Assembly (NCBI GenBank): GCA_002384815.1 | Contig: DGBN01000047.1 | Coordinates: 1-37,786 of the forward strand | Length of the DNA: 37,786 nt | Direction of reading: 5' to 3' | Source of the DNA: Oxalobacteraceae bacterium UBA4003 | Lineage (GTDB): Bacteria > Pseudomonadota > Gammaproteobacteria > Burkholderiales > Burkholderiaceae_D | Shown here: positions 1 to 8,663 of the stretch, in pieces | How the letters are laid out: each line of letters opens with the position of its first letter | How positions within the stretch are numbered: the first letter of the stretch is position 1 | Translations under genes and position numbers: made by a program | Notes under the pieces: model-generated | Databases searched by the model: none | Seen by the model: the letters and a program-made list of their open reading frames with translations, nothing else | What the model was told of the DNA's origin: nothing

Positions 1-530
1 TCACGCTGGTTGATCAGGCATTTTTTCGAGTCGTGCACGAATTCGATCGGATCTTCAATCGTCAGAATGTGAGCGTATTCGTTTTCATTGACGTGATTGA
101 CCATCGCCGCCAGCGTGGTTGATTTGCCGGAGCCGGTCGGGCCGGTCACCAGCACCAGGCCGCGCGGTTTGAGCGAGAGTTCGGCAAAAATCTTTGGCGC
201 GTGCAGATCTTCCAGGCTGAGGATTTTGGAAGGAATGGTACGCAGGACGGCAGCGGCACCGCGATCCTGATTGAAGGCATTGACGCGAAAACGCGCCAAG
301 CCTGGAATGGCAAAGGAAAAATCGATTTCCAGGCGCTCCTCATACACTTTGCGCTGACCGTCGTTCATGATGTCATAGATCATGCCGTGCACATCCTTGT
401 GCTCCAGCGGGGGCAAATTGATGCGGCGCACGTCACCGTGCACGCGTATCATCGGCGGCAGGCCGGCCGACAAATGTAAATCGGAAGCTTTATTCTTGAC
501 CGAGAACGCGAGTAGTTCTGATATGTCCAT
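1..530 (-). CDS. pilT: Twitching motility ATPase PilT, N-terminal part (cut by window edge)
   Basis: Reading the minus strand from the ATG at 530 gives about 176 residues beginning MDISELLAFSVKNKASDLHL and running off the window start, so the C-terminal half is missing. The N-terminal PAS-like region carries the ASDLHLSAG segment typical of PilT/PilU, followed by the Walker A motif GPTGSGKST at about residues 133-141 and the LTIEDPIEFVH segment. PilT is the hexameric cytoplasmic ATPase that powers retraction of type IV pili (family knowledge). The start is supported by the conserved N-terminus. It diverges from yggS-proC across a gap of about 120 bases that should hold both promoters. The pilT-yggS-proC neighbourhood is common in proteobacteria. 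PilU is the main alternative, but PilT fits the N-terminus better. Confidence 0.93.
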   Translation of the reverse strand, partial: MDISELLAFSVKNKASDLHLSAGLPPMIRVHGDVRRINLPPLEHKDVHGMIYDIMNDGQRKVYEERLEIDFSFAIPGLARFRVNAFNQDRGAAAVLRTIPSKILSLEDLHAPKIFAELSLKPRGLVLVTGPTGSGKSTTLAAMVNHVNENEYAHILTIEDPIEFVHDSKKCLINQR

Positions 531-653
531 TTATAATCCCTGAGCCTGCAAAATAATAGGTGAAGCAAAAGAGGTGGAGCAAGAGGTCTGACGCCAATCC
601 ACGATACCGGAAGGTAGCGTGAATGTTAAATAATGCTTTAAAGAACTTTGATT

Positions 654-1358
654 ATGTCTGTAATACGGCAAAACTTGCAAGCTGTGCGTCAGCGTATTAA
701 CGACGCTGCGTACAGCGCGCAACGCGATGTGCGCGGGGTCGAATTGCTGGCGGTCTCCAAGACGTTTGGCGCGGATGCGGTGCTGGCTGCGGCAGAGGCC
801 GGGCAGCGCGCATTCGGTGAAAATTATTTGCAGGAAGCGTTGGATAAAATGGACGCTATTCGTGCGATACGACCCGATCTGACGCTGGAATGGCATTTCA
901 TCGGACCGATACAGAGTAACAAGACACGGCCTATCGCCGAACATTTCGACTGGGTGCACGCGGTCGACCGTGAAAAGATCGCACACCGGCTATCTGAGCA
1001 AAGACCGGCAAACCTGCCACCCTTGAATATTTGTCTGCAAGTTAACATCAGCGGTGAGGCCAGCAAGAGCGGTGTCCTGCCTGCGAATGCACTACGCACG
1101 GCCCAAGCCATCGCCAAGTTGCCGCAATTGCGTTTGCGTGGCTTGATGGCTATTCCGGAACCGGAAGGCGATGAGGCGCAGCAACACCTGCCTTTTCATC
1201 AACTGCGTGTCTTGTATGAACAACTGCGTGCTGAAGGCTTGCCACTGGATACGCTGTCTATGGGCATGTCGGCCGACATGCCGGCGGCAATTGCCGAGGG
1301 CGCTACAATCGTGCGGATAGGCTCCGCCATATTTGGAACAAGGAATTATGCAAAATAA
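654..1358 (+). CDS. yggS: YggS-type pyridoxal-phosphate homeostasis protein
   Basis: A 234-residue protein of the YggS/PROSC family, a single-domain PLP-binding TIM barrel resembling the alanine racemase N-terminal domain. The PLP lysine lies in LLAVSKTFGADAV (about residue 36). GENYLQEALDKM, WHFIGPIQSNK and the C-terminal LSMGMSADMPAAI with VRIGSAIFG are the other family blocks. YggS has no confirmed enzymatic activity; it buffers free PLP and affects amino-acid metabolism (family knowledge). I chose the ATG at 654 (MSVIRQNLQAV) over the TTG six bases upstream because it matches the usual family N-terminus. The 3' end overlaps proC by 11 bases, so the two are almost certainly co-transcribed and probably translationally coupled. 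Confidence 0.95.
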   Translation: MSVIRQNLQAVRQRINDAAYSAQRDVRGVELLAVSKTFGADAVLAAAEAGQRAFGENYLQEALDKMDAIRAIRPDLTLEWHFIGPIQSNKTRPIAEHFDWVHAVDREKIAHRLSEQRPANLPPLNICLQVNISGEASKSGVLPANALRTAQAIAKLPQLRLRGLMAIPEPEGDEAQQHLPFHQLRVLYEQLRAEGLPLDTLSMGMSADMPAAIAEGATIVRIGSAIFGTRNYAK

Positions 1359-2172
1359 TCTAAAAATCAGCTTTATCGGCGGCGGTAATATGGCTGCGGC
1401 ACTGATAGGCGGTCTGGCCGGAAAACTGACGGCGGCAAACAATATTCATGTAATTGATATCAGTGCCGATGCGCTGGGAAAATTGCATACGCAATTTGGC
1501 GTCACAATCGCGCTGGAGATTGATGCAAGGGTCGCCGGCAGCGATGTGATCGTGCTGGCTGTCAAGCCGCAGCAAATGAAAGGCGTGGTGGCGCAACTGC
1601 TGCCGCATATTGGCACGCAGCTGGTGCTGTCGATTGCCGCCGGCATACGTGCGACGGATTTGTCGCGCTGGTTGAATGGACATCAATCGATAGTGCGCAC
1701 GATGCCGAATACACCGGCCCTGATCGGCAAAGGCATCACCGGCATGGTGGCGACTGCCGGCGTGAGCGAGGAGCAGCGTGCGGCAGCAGATGTCATTTTG
1801 CGCGCAGTGGGTGAGACGGTATGGCTGGACGATGAAAAACTCATCGATCCGGTGACAGCGGTTTCCGGCAGTGGCCCGGCCTATGTGTTTTACTTTATCG
1901 AAGCGATGCAGCAGGCGGCGCAGGAAATGGGTTTGACTGCAGAGCAGGGTAATGCATTGGCGATTTCGACCTTTACCGGCGCAGCGCAACTGGCGGCGCA
2001 AGCGTCCGATCCGGTTTCCGTACTGCGCGAACGTGTGACCTCGAAAGGTGGCACTACTTACGCCGCGCTGACCAGCATGGAAGAGAGTGGCGTCAGGCAG
2101 GCCATCATCAAGGCAATGAAAGCGGCAGCCGCGCGTGGGCAAGCGATGGGTGAGGAATTCGGGCGCGATTGA
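1348..2172 (+). CDS. proC: Pyrroline-5-carboxylate reductase
   Basis: This 274-residue enzyme performs the last step of proline synthesis, the NAD(P)H-dependent reduction of 1-pyrroline-5-carboxylate. The N-terminal Rossmann motif is ISFIGGGNMAAALIGGL (about residues 7-23). RTMPNTPALIGKG and VSGSGPAYVFYFIEA are family blocks, and the C-terminal ProC signature LRERVTSKGGTTYAAL lies near residue 235. Length matches the usual 265-275. The ATG at 1348 is preceded by an AGGA-rich stretch inside the end of yggS. A TTG further upstream in frame is rejected because the Rossmann fold starts right after the chosen ATG. A perfect hairpin 80 bases downstream probably ends this transcript. Confidence 0.96.
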   Translation: MQNNLKISFIGGGNMAAALIGGLAGKLTAANNIHVIDISADALGKLHTQFGVTIALEIDARVAGSDVIVLAVKPQQMKGVVAQLLPHIGTQLVLSIAAGIRATDLSRWLNGHQSIVRTMPNTPALIGKGITGMVATAGVSEEQRAAADVILRAVGETVWLDDEKLIDPVTAVSGSGPAYVFYFIEAMQQAAQEMGLTAEQGNALAISTFTGAAQLAAQASDPVSVLRERVTSKGGTTYAALTSMEESGVRQAIIKAMKAAAARGQAMGEEFGRD

Positions 2173-2252
2173 CCTGTTCTTGCCGCAGCGAGTCTGCGAT
2201 GGCTTTCATGGTGTGGCGCGGACAGACGTAAGAAAATAGAGATACAAACGAT

Positions 2253-2287
2253 AAAGGCCGAATGTTCCGGAAGAACATTCGGCCTTT
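2253..2287. terminator. Bidirectional terminator-like hairpin between proC and the RcnB-like gene
   Basis: A perfect 15-base stem (arms 2253-2267 and 2273-2287, loop 2268-2272). Arm ends are AAA/TTT, but the T-tract is only three bases on either side. It lies between the convergent proC (+) and RcnB-like (-) genes, so it can serve both. Confidence 0.8.
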
Positions 2288-2311
2288 AGGCTATCTGAAA
2301 GAACAGGCCTT

Positions 2312-2725
2312 TTAATTGCCAAGCACGATCTGCGCAATGATGCCGGTGGCGACCGCAATCAACACGTAGTCGGGGCCAGTCTGCACCCATTGATAACCGC
2401 GTGGAGGCATGTGCAGACGATGGCCGCGCCAGTCGTTTACTACATATTGTCTGTGGCGATATTCTTGCGAAATGCGGCCGCCTTTGTAAAAATCATGGCG
2501 CGGGCCTGCGCCTCGGCCTTTATGCCTCCCATTGTCATGGCCGCGTGCCTGTTTGCCACGATAGTCAGAGCGCTTGTCGTGTCCGCGATCCGAGCCATGC
2601 CCGTTATGCTGGCTATGCCCGTTGCGGCCACGATCGTTGTCACGGTCATTGCCTTTTGCGAAAGCAGAACCGCCTGCTACCAGGCTCAATGCCATGATGG
2701 TGGAAATGATGATTTTGTTTTTCAT
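2312..2725 (-). CDS. Small secreted RcnB-family protein
   Basis: A 137-residue protein with a signal peptide (MKNKIIISTIMALSLVAGG, predicted cleavage after AFA near residue 23). A very hydrophilic stretch rich in Gly, His, Arg, Asp and Asn follows (about residues 24-75). The C-terminal domain contains YRHRQYVVNDWRGHRL, PRGYQWVQTGPDYVLIA and a final hydrophobic segment. That domain resembles the RcnB family (periplasmic, linked to nickel/cobalt homeostasis in E. coli). Family membership is fairly secure, but a metal role here is inference only. The ATG at 2725 has an AAGGAG Shine-Dalgarno five bases upstream, which decides against the GTG two codons earlier. No efflux or metal-sensor gene is adjacent, and it appears monocistronic. 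Confidence 0.8.
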   Translation of the reverse strand: MKNKIIISTIMALSLVAGGSAFAKGNDRDNDRGRNGHSQHNGHGSDRGHDKRSDYRGKQARGHDNGRHKGRGAGPRHDFYKGGRISQEYRHRQYVVNDWRGHRLHMPPRGYQWVQTGPDYVLIAVATGIIAQIVLGN

Positions 2726-3372
2726 ATGCACTCCTTGGTAATTGCACTCTTGCCGTACTTTCAGCCTATCATTTTATTCTCTGGGTAGAGAGACTGGCAT
2801 CATTGTATTGTTGAGTGATGTAGCGATTACATATGAAATCAATCTTTACGGCCAGCATGATTTGGTAAGGAGTGTTACCAGATGTATCGACCTGGAAAAC
2901 GTTTCAAGTTGTGCCTGCTGGGAAAGATGACACGATATTCACTATGCCAGGGTGTCAGGCGTCTGGCAGCTGCATTGAGTGACGCGTAGTAATTTGCGAA
3001 ATTATCCGGATGAATGATTCGATGTACAAGAGTGAGCTTGCCGGCAGTGACTGCTTATCGCGGTGAAACCTTGAGTATTTCTACTGAAAATCACTGCCAA
3101 GGGATTCTGTCTGGCCACATTCAGGTGATTTAGGAGATATCACCGGCCACGGTTGCTAGCGTCCGGCTTGCGCATATGTCGGCTTTGCGGAGTGATTCCC
3201 TTACTGATATTTCGTCGTCATCGGCACGCAGCATCCAAAACGACAACGACAATAAAATTGTCAATCTGCCACATCAATGCCGACGGCAGGATTAATCCGG
3301 ATTGGTAAAGCAGGGGCCTGCAGAACAGGAGGGCAAATGTGGTGGAGACATTGCCCTGGCCTGGAGTCGCGC
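2726..3372. other. Long intergenic stretch without a recognisable gene
   Basis: About 650 bases between the RcnB-like gene and the 3' end of ubiA, both minus strand. It should hold the RcnB-like promoter on its left side and the ubiA terminator on its right. Short open frames exist on both strands (for example 2742-2930 plus and 3218-3427 minus), but none has a Shine-Dalgarno plus a recognisable protein. I see no tRNA and no strong terminator. A short inverted repeat (GGTGAT at 3124-3129 and ATCACC at 3139-3144) is present. A decayed gene or a small RNA cannot be excluded. Confidence 0.6.
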
Positions 3373-4227
3373 TCAGCGCAGCAGATAATCGAGTGCAACG
3401 CCGCTGAAAATCGCGGCTCCCAGCCAATTGTTATGCAGGAAGGCGGCAAAGCAGTCGCCTCGTTCGCGTTTACGTATCAGCGTGTAGTGGTAAATGGCGC
3501 AGGCAGCGGCAATCAGTATGCCGGCCGTGAACCATGTACGCAGACCGAATTGCCAGCCGACGAAGAAAATCAGTCCCAGCGTCATCGCATAGCAAAGCAT
3601 CACGGCGGCTACATCGTAGCGGCCGAAGGTGATGGCTGAGGTTTTCATGCCCAGCTTTAAATCGTCTTCTCTATCGACCATCGCGTATTCGGTATCGTAG
3701 GCAACCGCCCAGAACACATTCGCCAGCAGCAACAGCCATGCCGCTGTCGGAACAGAGCCTTGCACTGCAGCGAATCCCATCGGAATGCCGAAGCCGAAAG
3801 CGATGCCGAGATAGGCTTGCGGGATCGCAAAGAAGCGTTTGAAGTAAGGATAAGTGCCGGCGATGATGACGGCTGCAATCGATAACTGCTTGGTCAGCGT
3901 ATTGAGCGGCCAGATCAGCGAGAGGGAAAGCAATGCCAGCACCAGCGCGACCAGCAATGCTTCGCGCGGCTGAATTTTTCCGCTGGTAACCGGTCGATCT
4001 ACTGTACGTTGTACATACTTGTCGAAATCGCGATCAGCATAATCGTTGATTGCGCAGCCGGCCGAACGCATCAGCACTGTGCCTAATGTGAAAATGGCAA
4101 CCAGCGTCCAATCAGGTTTTCCATCCGATGCCAGCCACAAGGCCCACAGGGTGGGCCATAGCAGGAGCAGTATGCCTATGGGTTTATTGAGACGAACGAG
4201 TCGGAAATACAGTTGCAGACGATTCAT
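3373..4227 (-). CDS. ubiA: 4-hydroxybenzoate octaprenyltransferase
   Basis: A 284-residue polytopic membrane protein of the UbiA prenyltransferase family. It attaches the polyprenyl tail to 4-hydroxybenzoate in ubiquinone synthesis at the cytoplasmic membrane. The first Asp-rich motif is NDYADRDFDKYVQRTVDRP (about residues 64-82). The second is the YDTEYAMVDREDD segment near residue 180. Hydrophobic helices fill most of the rest, and length matches E. coli UbiA (290). I start at the ATG at 4227 (MNRLQLYFRLVRLNKPIG), the usual family N-terminus; a TTG ten codons upstream is in frame but unconvincing. It lies 53 bases downstream of oxyR and is likely the last gene of recG-oxyR-ubiA. Confidence 0.95.
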   Translation of the reverse strand: MNRLQLYFRLVRLNKPIGILLLLWPTLWALWLASDGKPDWTLVAIFTLGTVLMRSAGCAINDYADRDFDKYVQRTVDRPVTSGKIQPREALLVALVLALLSLSLIWPLNTLTKQLSIAAVIIAGTYPYFKRFFAIPQAYLGIAFGFGIPMGFAAVQGSVPTAAWLLLLANVFWAVAYDTEYAMVDREDDLKLGMKTSAITFGRYDVAAVMLCYAMTLGLIFFVGWQFGLRTWFTAGILIAAACAIYHYTLIRKRERGDCFAAFLHNNWLGAAIFSGVALDYLLR

Positions 4228-4280
4228 GAGACAAGGTTTGTTGTGTAAATGGGGCAAGGCTTGGTTGATTGCGCAGGAGA

Positions 4281-5228
4281 TCAGCCTTCAGATAGCGGCT
4301 CGTTGGGCAGCATCGTCACGCCCGGCAATTCGCAGGATAAAAGGGCTTGTCTCACTTCCTCGATGGCGACGCCGCGCGTAAAACTTTTACGCCATACCAG
4401 CACCACACGTCGTGATGGACCGGGTTGCACAAACGGGATGTAACGCAGCATGCCATCGCTTGTATTCATGTCCGGAACCGATGCTTGCGGCAGGACCGTG
4501 ATGCCAATGCCGGATGCGACCATGTGACGTATCGTTTCCAGTGACGAGCCTTCGAAGGTGCGTGCGATGCCGTCGCCGCTGGTCGAGAAGCGCGACATTT
4601 CCGGACAGACTTCCAGTACCTGGTCGCGGAAGCAGTGGCCGTTGCCAAGCAGGAGCATGGTTTCGGATTTCAAATCATCGGTAGTGACACTGCTGCGTTT
4701 GGCCCACGGATGAGACTTGGGTGCGGCGACCACAAACGGCTCATCGTATACAGGCTGGACCAGCAAGCCTTGGTCGGGGAAGGGTAAGGCAACAATCGCA
4801 GCATCGATTTCGCCCTGACGCAATTGTTCCAGCAATTTGACGGTAAAGTTTTCCTGCAGCACCAGCGGCATTTGCGGCACGCGATCTATCATTGCCTTGA
4901 CCAAGGGTGGCAACAGATACGGTGCAATGGTGTAAATGATGCCGAGACGGAAAGGCCCGACCAGCGGGTCCTTGTTCTGCTTGGCAATTTCCTTGATGGC
5001 GGCGGTTTGTTCCAGCACGCGTTCGGCTTGCGCAACGATCTGTACGCCCAGCGGCGTCATTGAAATTTCACTGCCGCCACGTTCGAAAAGTGTCACGCCC
5101 AATTCATCTTCCAGCTTCTTGATGGCGACCGATAAAGTCGGCTGTGCAACGAAACATGCTTCTGCCGCGTGACCGAAATGCTTTTCACGGGCGACGGCGA
5201 CGATGTATTTGAGTTCGGTAAGAGTCAT
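4281..5228 (-). CDS. oxyR: Hydrogen-peroxide sensor OxyR (LysR family)
   Basis: A 315-residue LysR-type regulator. The N-terminal winged helix-turn-helix (residues 1-60) includes FGHAAEACFVAQPTLSVAIK. The effector domain carries the OxyR redox signature GHCFRDQVLEVC, and counting places the two cysteines at residues 199 and 208, the same numbers as the disulfide-forming cysteines of E. coli OxyR. This goes beyond generic LysR assignment. OxyR senses hydrogen peroxide by forming this disulfide and activates catalase and peroxidase genes (family knowledge). It follows recG by 42 bases on the same strand. The recG-oxyR pairing is seen in other betaproteobacteria. Confidence 0.95.
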   Translation of the reverse strand: MTLTELKYIVAVAREKHFGHAAEACFVAQPTLSVAIKKLEDELGVTLFERGGSEISMTPLGVQIVAQAERVLEQTAAIKEIAKQNKDPLVGPFRLGIIYTIAPYLLPPLVKAMIDRVPQMPLVLQENFTVKLLEQLRQGEIDAAIVALPFPDQGLLVQPVYDEPFVVAAPKSHPWAKRSSVTTDDLKSETMLLLGNGHCFRDQVLEVCPEMSRFSTSGDGIARTFEGSSLETIRHMVASGIGITVLPQASVPDMNTSDGMLRYIPFVQPGPSRRVVLVWRKSFTRGVAIEEVRQALLSCELPGVTMLPNEPLSEG

Positions 5229-5270
5229 GTTCTGGCTAGGTTGATGCAGTGGACTTGCGAAGTGTTCATT

Positions 5271-7400
5271 CTATACCTTCAGATAATCCTCGCGCGCGCC
5301 CAGCCAGCGGGCGAGGTGGGCCTCTACGGTTGCCGGGTCGTCGCGCAATAAAGTCTGCGCGACATCGCGTGCTCTATCGACCAGCCATTGATCGGTTTCC
5401 AGATCGGCAAAGCGCAGCATTGCCTGCCCTGATTGACGCGCACCGAGGAATTCACCGGGACCGCGTATTTCCAGATCCTTGCGCGCAATTTCAAAACCAT
5501 CAGTCGATTCGCGCATGATGCGCAACCTTTGTTTGGCAACCATGCCTAGCGGTCCCTGATACAGCAACAGGCAAACACTGGCAGCCGAGCCGCGTCCAAC
5601 GCGTCCACGTAACTGATGCAATTGCGACAGACCGAAACGTTCTGCATGTTCTATCACCATCAGCGAAGCGTTCGGTACATCGACGCCGACTTCGATCACG
5701 GTGGTGGCAACCAGTACATGGATGTCGCCGCGTGTGAACGCGTCCATCACCTCCTGTTTTTCGACGGACTTCATGCGGCCATGTACCAGGCCGACTTGCA
5801 GATCCGGCAAGGCTGCGACCAGAGTCTGGAGTGTATCGGTTGCGGTTTGCAGTTGCAGTGCTTCCGATTCTTCTATCAATGGACAGACCCAATACACTTG
5901 CCGTCCTTCCAGAGCGGCTGCATGTACGCGCTCTATAACTTCATCACGCCGGTTTTGATCGATCACGCGCGTCACAATCGGCGTGCGTCCTGGCGGCAGC
6001 TCGTCAATGACGGATACTTCCAGATCGGCGTAATAAGTCATCGCCAGCGTGCGCGGAATCGGCGTTGCCGACATCATCAGTTGGTGCGGGATTTTTTGTT
6101 TGCTAGTTGCGAGGTTGTTGTCCAAACCTTTGTTACGCAACACGAGGCGCTGACCGACGCCGAAGCGATGTTGTTCATCGACGATGACCAGTCCCAGTTT
6201 TGAAAACTGCACGTCTTCCTGTATCAGTGCATGCGTGCCGATAATCAATTGCGCTGCACCTGATTCGATGCATGCCTTGGCTTCCAGTTTTTCTTTTTTC
6301 TTCAGGCTGCCGGTCAGCCATGCAACGCTCACGCCTAGCGGCGCCATCCAGCCGGCGATCTTGCGAAAATGCTGGTCGGCCAGGATTTCCGTTGGCGCCA
6401 TCAATACAGCCTGAAAACCGCTGTCGATGGCCTGTGCTGCTGCAAGTGCGGCAACTACGGTTTTGCCACTGCCTACGTCGCCTTGCAATAGACGTTGCAT
6501 GGGAAATGATTGCAGCAGGTCGGCGCGGATTTCTGCCAGTACGCGTTGCTGTGCACCGGTAAGAGAAAACGGTAGCTGCTTTAAAAATGCCTTGGACCAT
6601 TTGCCAATGGTTGGCAATACGACTGCACCTTTTTCGCGGCGCGCTATCTGTGCGCGCTTCATCGACAATTGCTGCGCCAGCAATTCATCGAATTTCATAC
6701 GCACCCATGCCGCATGCGAACGATCGGCCAATGCGCTTTCATCGATGTCAGGCGGCGGATTGTGCAGCATTCTGACGGCGGGCTCGAACTGCATCAATTC
6801 CAGCGATGTGCGTAATTGTTCTGACAAGGTATCGCGCCATTCAATCCGTGCCATCGCATCGATGACGGTTTTGCGCAGCAGCGTTTGCGACAAGCCTTCC
6901 CCGGCCGGATAAACCGGCGTCAAAGCCGACGGTAGCGGTGCACCTTCTGTCACCATCTTGTAGGAAGGGTGAACCATCTCTGCACCAAAGAAGCCGTGCC
7001 GCACTTCGCCGCGTGCACGCACACGATTGCCTTCGGCCATTTGCTTGACCTGGCTGCCGTAAAAATTCAGGAAGCGCATCACCAGTTGGCCGGAGTCGTC
7101 CGAAATTGTCACCACCAACTGGCGGCGCGGGCGGAACGCAACTTCGCAGCAAATGACGACACCTTCCACCTGCACCGCACGGCCGAAGATCAAGCCGGCT
7201 TCGCGGATGCTCTTGATTTCGGTTTCATCTTCATAGCGCAGGGGCAGGTGCAAGACCTTGTCGATGTCAGAGCGAAGTCCGAGCTTGATCAGCTTGCCAT
7301 CGATTTTTTCCGCACGCGTAGCCGCAGGAGCAGCAGTTTTTGCTGTCGACTTCGCGGCAGTTTTTGCAAATTCAGCAGGCTTTTTCTTCAATACAGGCAT
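5271..7400 (-). CDS. recG: ATP-dependent DNA helicase RecG
   Basis: A 709-residue superfamily 2 helicase that remodels stalled replication forks and Holliday junctions. Residues 1-35 form a Lys/Ala-rich extension before the wedge domain. The OB-fold region spans about 60-160. Walker A GDVGSGKT is at 307-314, the DEQH box IVDEQHRFGVGQR at 408-411, MMSATPIPRTLAMT follows, and the C-terminal motifs TTVIEVGVDVPNA and QLRGRVGRG are present. I chose the ATG at 7400 because the 75 residues encoded upstream have no RecG character. The start leaves 237 bases to the divergent queA. First gene of recG-oxyR-ubiA. Confidence 0.96.
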   Translation of the reverse strand: MPVLKKKPAEFAKTAAKSTAKTAAPAATRAEKIDGKLIKLGLRSDIDKVLHLPLRYEDETEIKSIREAGLIFGRAVQVEGVVICCEVAFRPRRQLVVTISDDSGQLVMRFLNFYGSQVKQMAEGNRVRARGEVRHGFFGAEMVHPSYKMVTEGAPLPSALTPVYPAGEGLSQTLLRKTVIDAMARIEWRDTLSEQLRTSLELMQFEPAVRMLHNPPPDIDESALADRSHAAWVRMKFDELLAQQLSMKRAQIARREKGAVVLPTIGKWSKAFLKQLPFSLTGAQQRVLAEIRADLLQSFPMQRLLQGDVGSGKTVVAALAAAQAIDSGFQAVLMAPTEILADQHFRKIAGWMAPLGVSVAWLTGSLKKKEKLEAKACIESGAAQLIIGTHALIQEDVQFSKLGLVIVDEQHRFGVGQRLVLRNKGLDNNLATSKQKIPHQLMMSATPIPRTLAMTYYADLEVSVIDELPPGRTPIVTRVIDQNRRDEVIERVHAAALEGRQVYWVCPLIEESEALQLQTATDTLQTLVAALPDLQVGLVHGRMKSVEKQEVMDAFTRGDIHVLVATTVIEVGVDVPNASLMVIEHAERFGLSQLHQLRGRVGRGSAASVCLLLYQGPLGMVAKQRLRIMRESTDGFEIARKDLEIRGPGEFLGARQSGQAMLRFADLETDQWLVDRARDVAQTLLRDDPATVEAHLARWLGAREDYLKV

Positions 7401-7637
7401 ATCAGGCCGAAAATGGGGCGGCAGGGCGTAAAATAGCGGGTTTTGCGATGTCCGGATAAACAAGAAGTCAGGCGGTTTCTGAGCGCTGTTCTTTGCGTGG
7501 CACATGAAATGAAATATGGCCACTCCGGCAAGCTTTGCAACCATAGCAGTTCTGTCGCACGCTTGCATGCAAACAGAGATAAATTTGTGTGTGCACAATG
7601 GACCGCTGCTGACGCTCCCCTTCAATTATTAAGCCGT

Positions 7638-8663
7638 ATGTATTCACTTTCCGATTTCGATTTTGAACTGCCGCAAGAATTGATTGCGCAAACGCCGCTG
7701 GCCGAACGTAGTGCATCACGCCTGTTGCAGGTGCTGCCAGATGCAATGATAGATAACTCGTTTGCCGACATTGTCGATTTGCTGGCGCCCGGTGATCTGC
7801 TGGTCTTCAACGATACCCGTGTACTGAAAGCGCGTTTCTTCGGGGTCAAGGAAACCGGCGGCAAGGTTGAAGTCCTGGTTGAGCGGGTGATCGATTCCGC
7901 TCATGTGCATGCGCAAATCCGCGCATCGAAATCACCGGTGCGGGGGATGAAGATACGTCTGGCTGATGCTTTCGATGTGATCGTAGGCGAACGTGCTGGC
8001 GAATTCTACGCATTGGAATTTCCGGGCGATGTATTTGAATTGATAGAAGCGCATGGCCGTTTGCCTTTGCCTCCGTATATCGAACATGCCGCCGACGCTT
8101 GCGACGAAACGCGCTATCAAACCGTGTATGCCAAAACGCCGGGTGCGGTTGCGGCGCCGACTGCAGGTTTGCATTTCGATCAAGCCTTGCTCGATACCTT
8201 GACAGCCAGGGGCGTGCAGTTTGCGTATGTGACCTTGCACGTTGGTGCCGGCACTTTTCAACCGGTACGCAATGAGAATCTGGCCGAACATAATATGCAT
8301 AGCGAGTGGTACACGATTTCGCAACAGACCGTGGATGCGGTGCGCGCGACGCAGGCAGCGGGGCATAATATTGTTGCGGTCGGCACCACCAGCATGCGTG
8401 CACTGGAGTCGGCTTCGCAAAGTGGCAGCTTGCAGGCCGGCAGTGCAGATACGCGCTTGTTTATCACTCCTGGTTATACCTTCAAGACTGTGACACGCCT
8501 GATTACCAATTTCCATTTGCCGAAATCCACGCTGCTGATGCTGGTATCGGCCTTTGCCGGTTACGATGCAATTCGCGCCGCGTATCAACACGCCATTTCA
8601 CAACGCTATCGCTTCTTCAGTTATGGCGATGCGATGTTTTTAACCAGAATGCCACCATGCTGA
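7638..8663 (+). CDS. queA: S-adenosylmethionine:tRNA ribosyltransferase-isomerase
   Basis: A 341-residue QueA, which adds the epoxycyclopentanediol ring to 7-aminomethyl-7-deazaguanine in tRNA during queuosine synthesis. It begins MYSLSDFDFELPQELIAQTP, the standard family N-terminus. Other blocks are LLVFNDTRVLKARFFG, LPLPPYIEH, YAKTPGAVAAPTAGLHFD, VTLHVGAGTFQPV and the C-terminal TNFHLPKSTLLMLVSAFAG. I prefer the ATG at 7638, although no strong Shine-Dalgarno precedes it. About 65 in-frame upstream codons do not look like QueA. The stop overlaps the tgt start by seven bases, indicating translational coupling. The 237-base gap to recG should contain the divergent promoters. Confidence 0.95.
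   Translation: MYSLSDFDFELPQELIAQTPLAERSASRLLQVLPDAMIDNSFADIVDLLAPGDLLVFNDTRVLKARFFGVKETGGKVEVLVERVIDSAHVHAQIRASKSPVRGMKIRLADAFDVIVGERAGEFYALEFPGDVFELIEAHGRLPLPPYIEHAADACDETRYQTVYAKTPGAVAAPTAGLHFDQALLDTLTARGVQFAYVTLHVGAGTFQPVRNENLAEHNMHSEWYTISQQTVDAVRATQAAGHNIVAVGTTSMRALESASQSGSLQAGSADTRLFITPGYTFKTVTRLITNFHLPKSTLLMLVSAFAGYDAIRAAYQHAISQRYRFFSYGDAMFLTRMPPC

Noticed and set aside
2390..2788. A 132-residue plus-strand frame opposite the RcnB-like gene
   Set aside because: The minus-strand gene has a signal peptide, a good ribosome site and an RcnB-like C-terminus; the plus-strand frame is its shadow.
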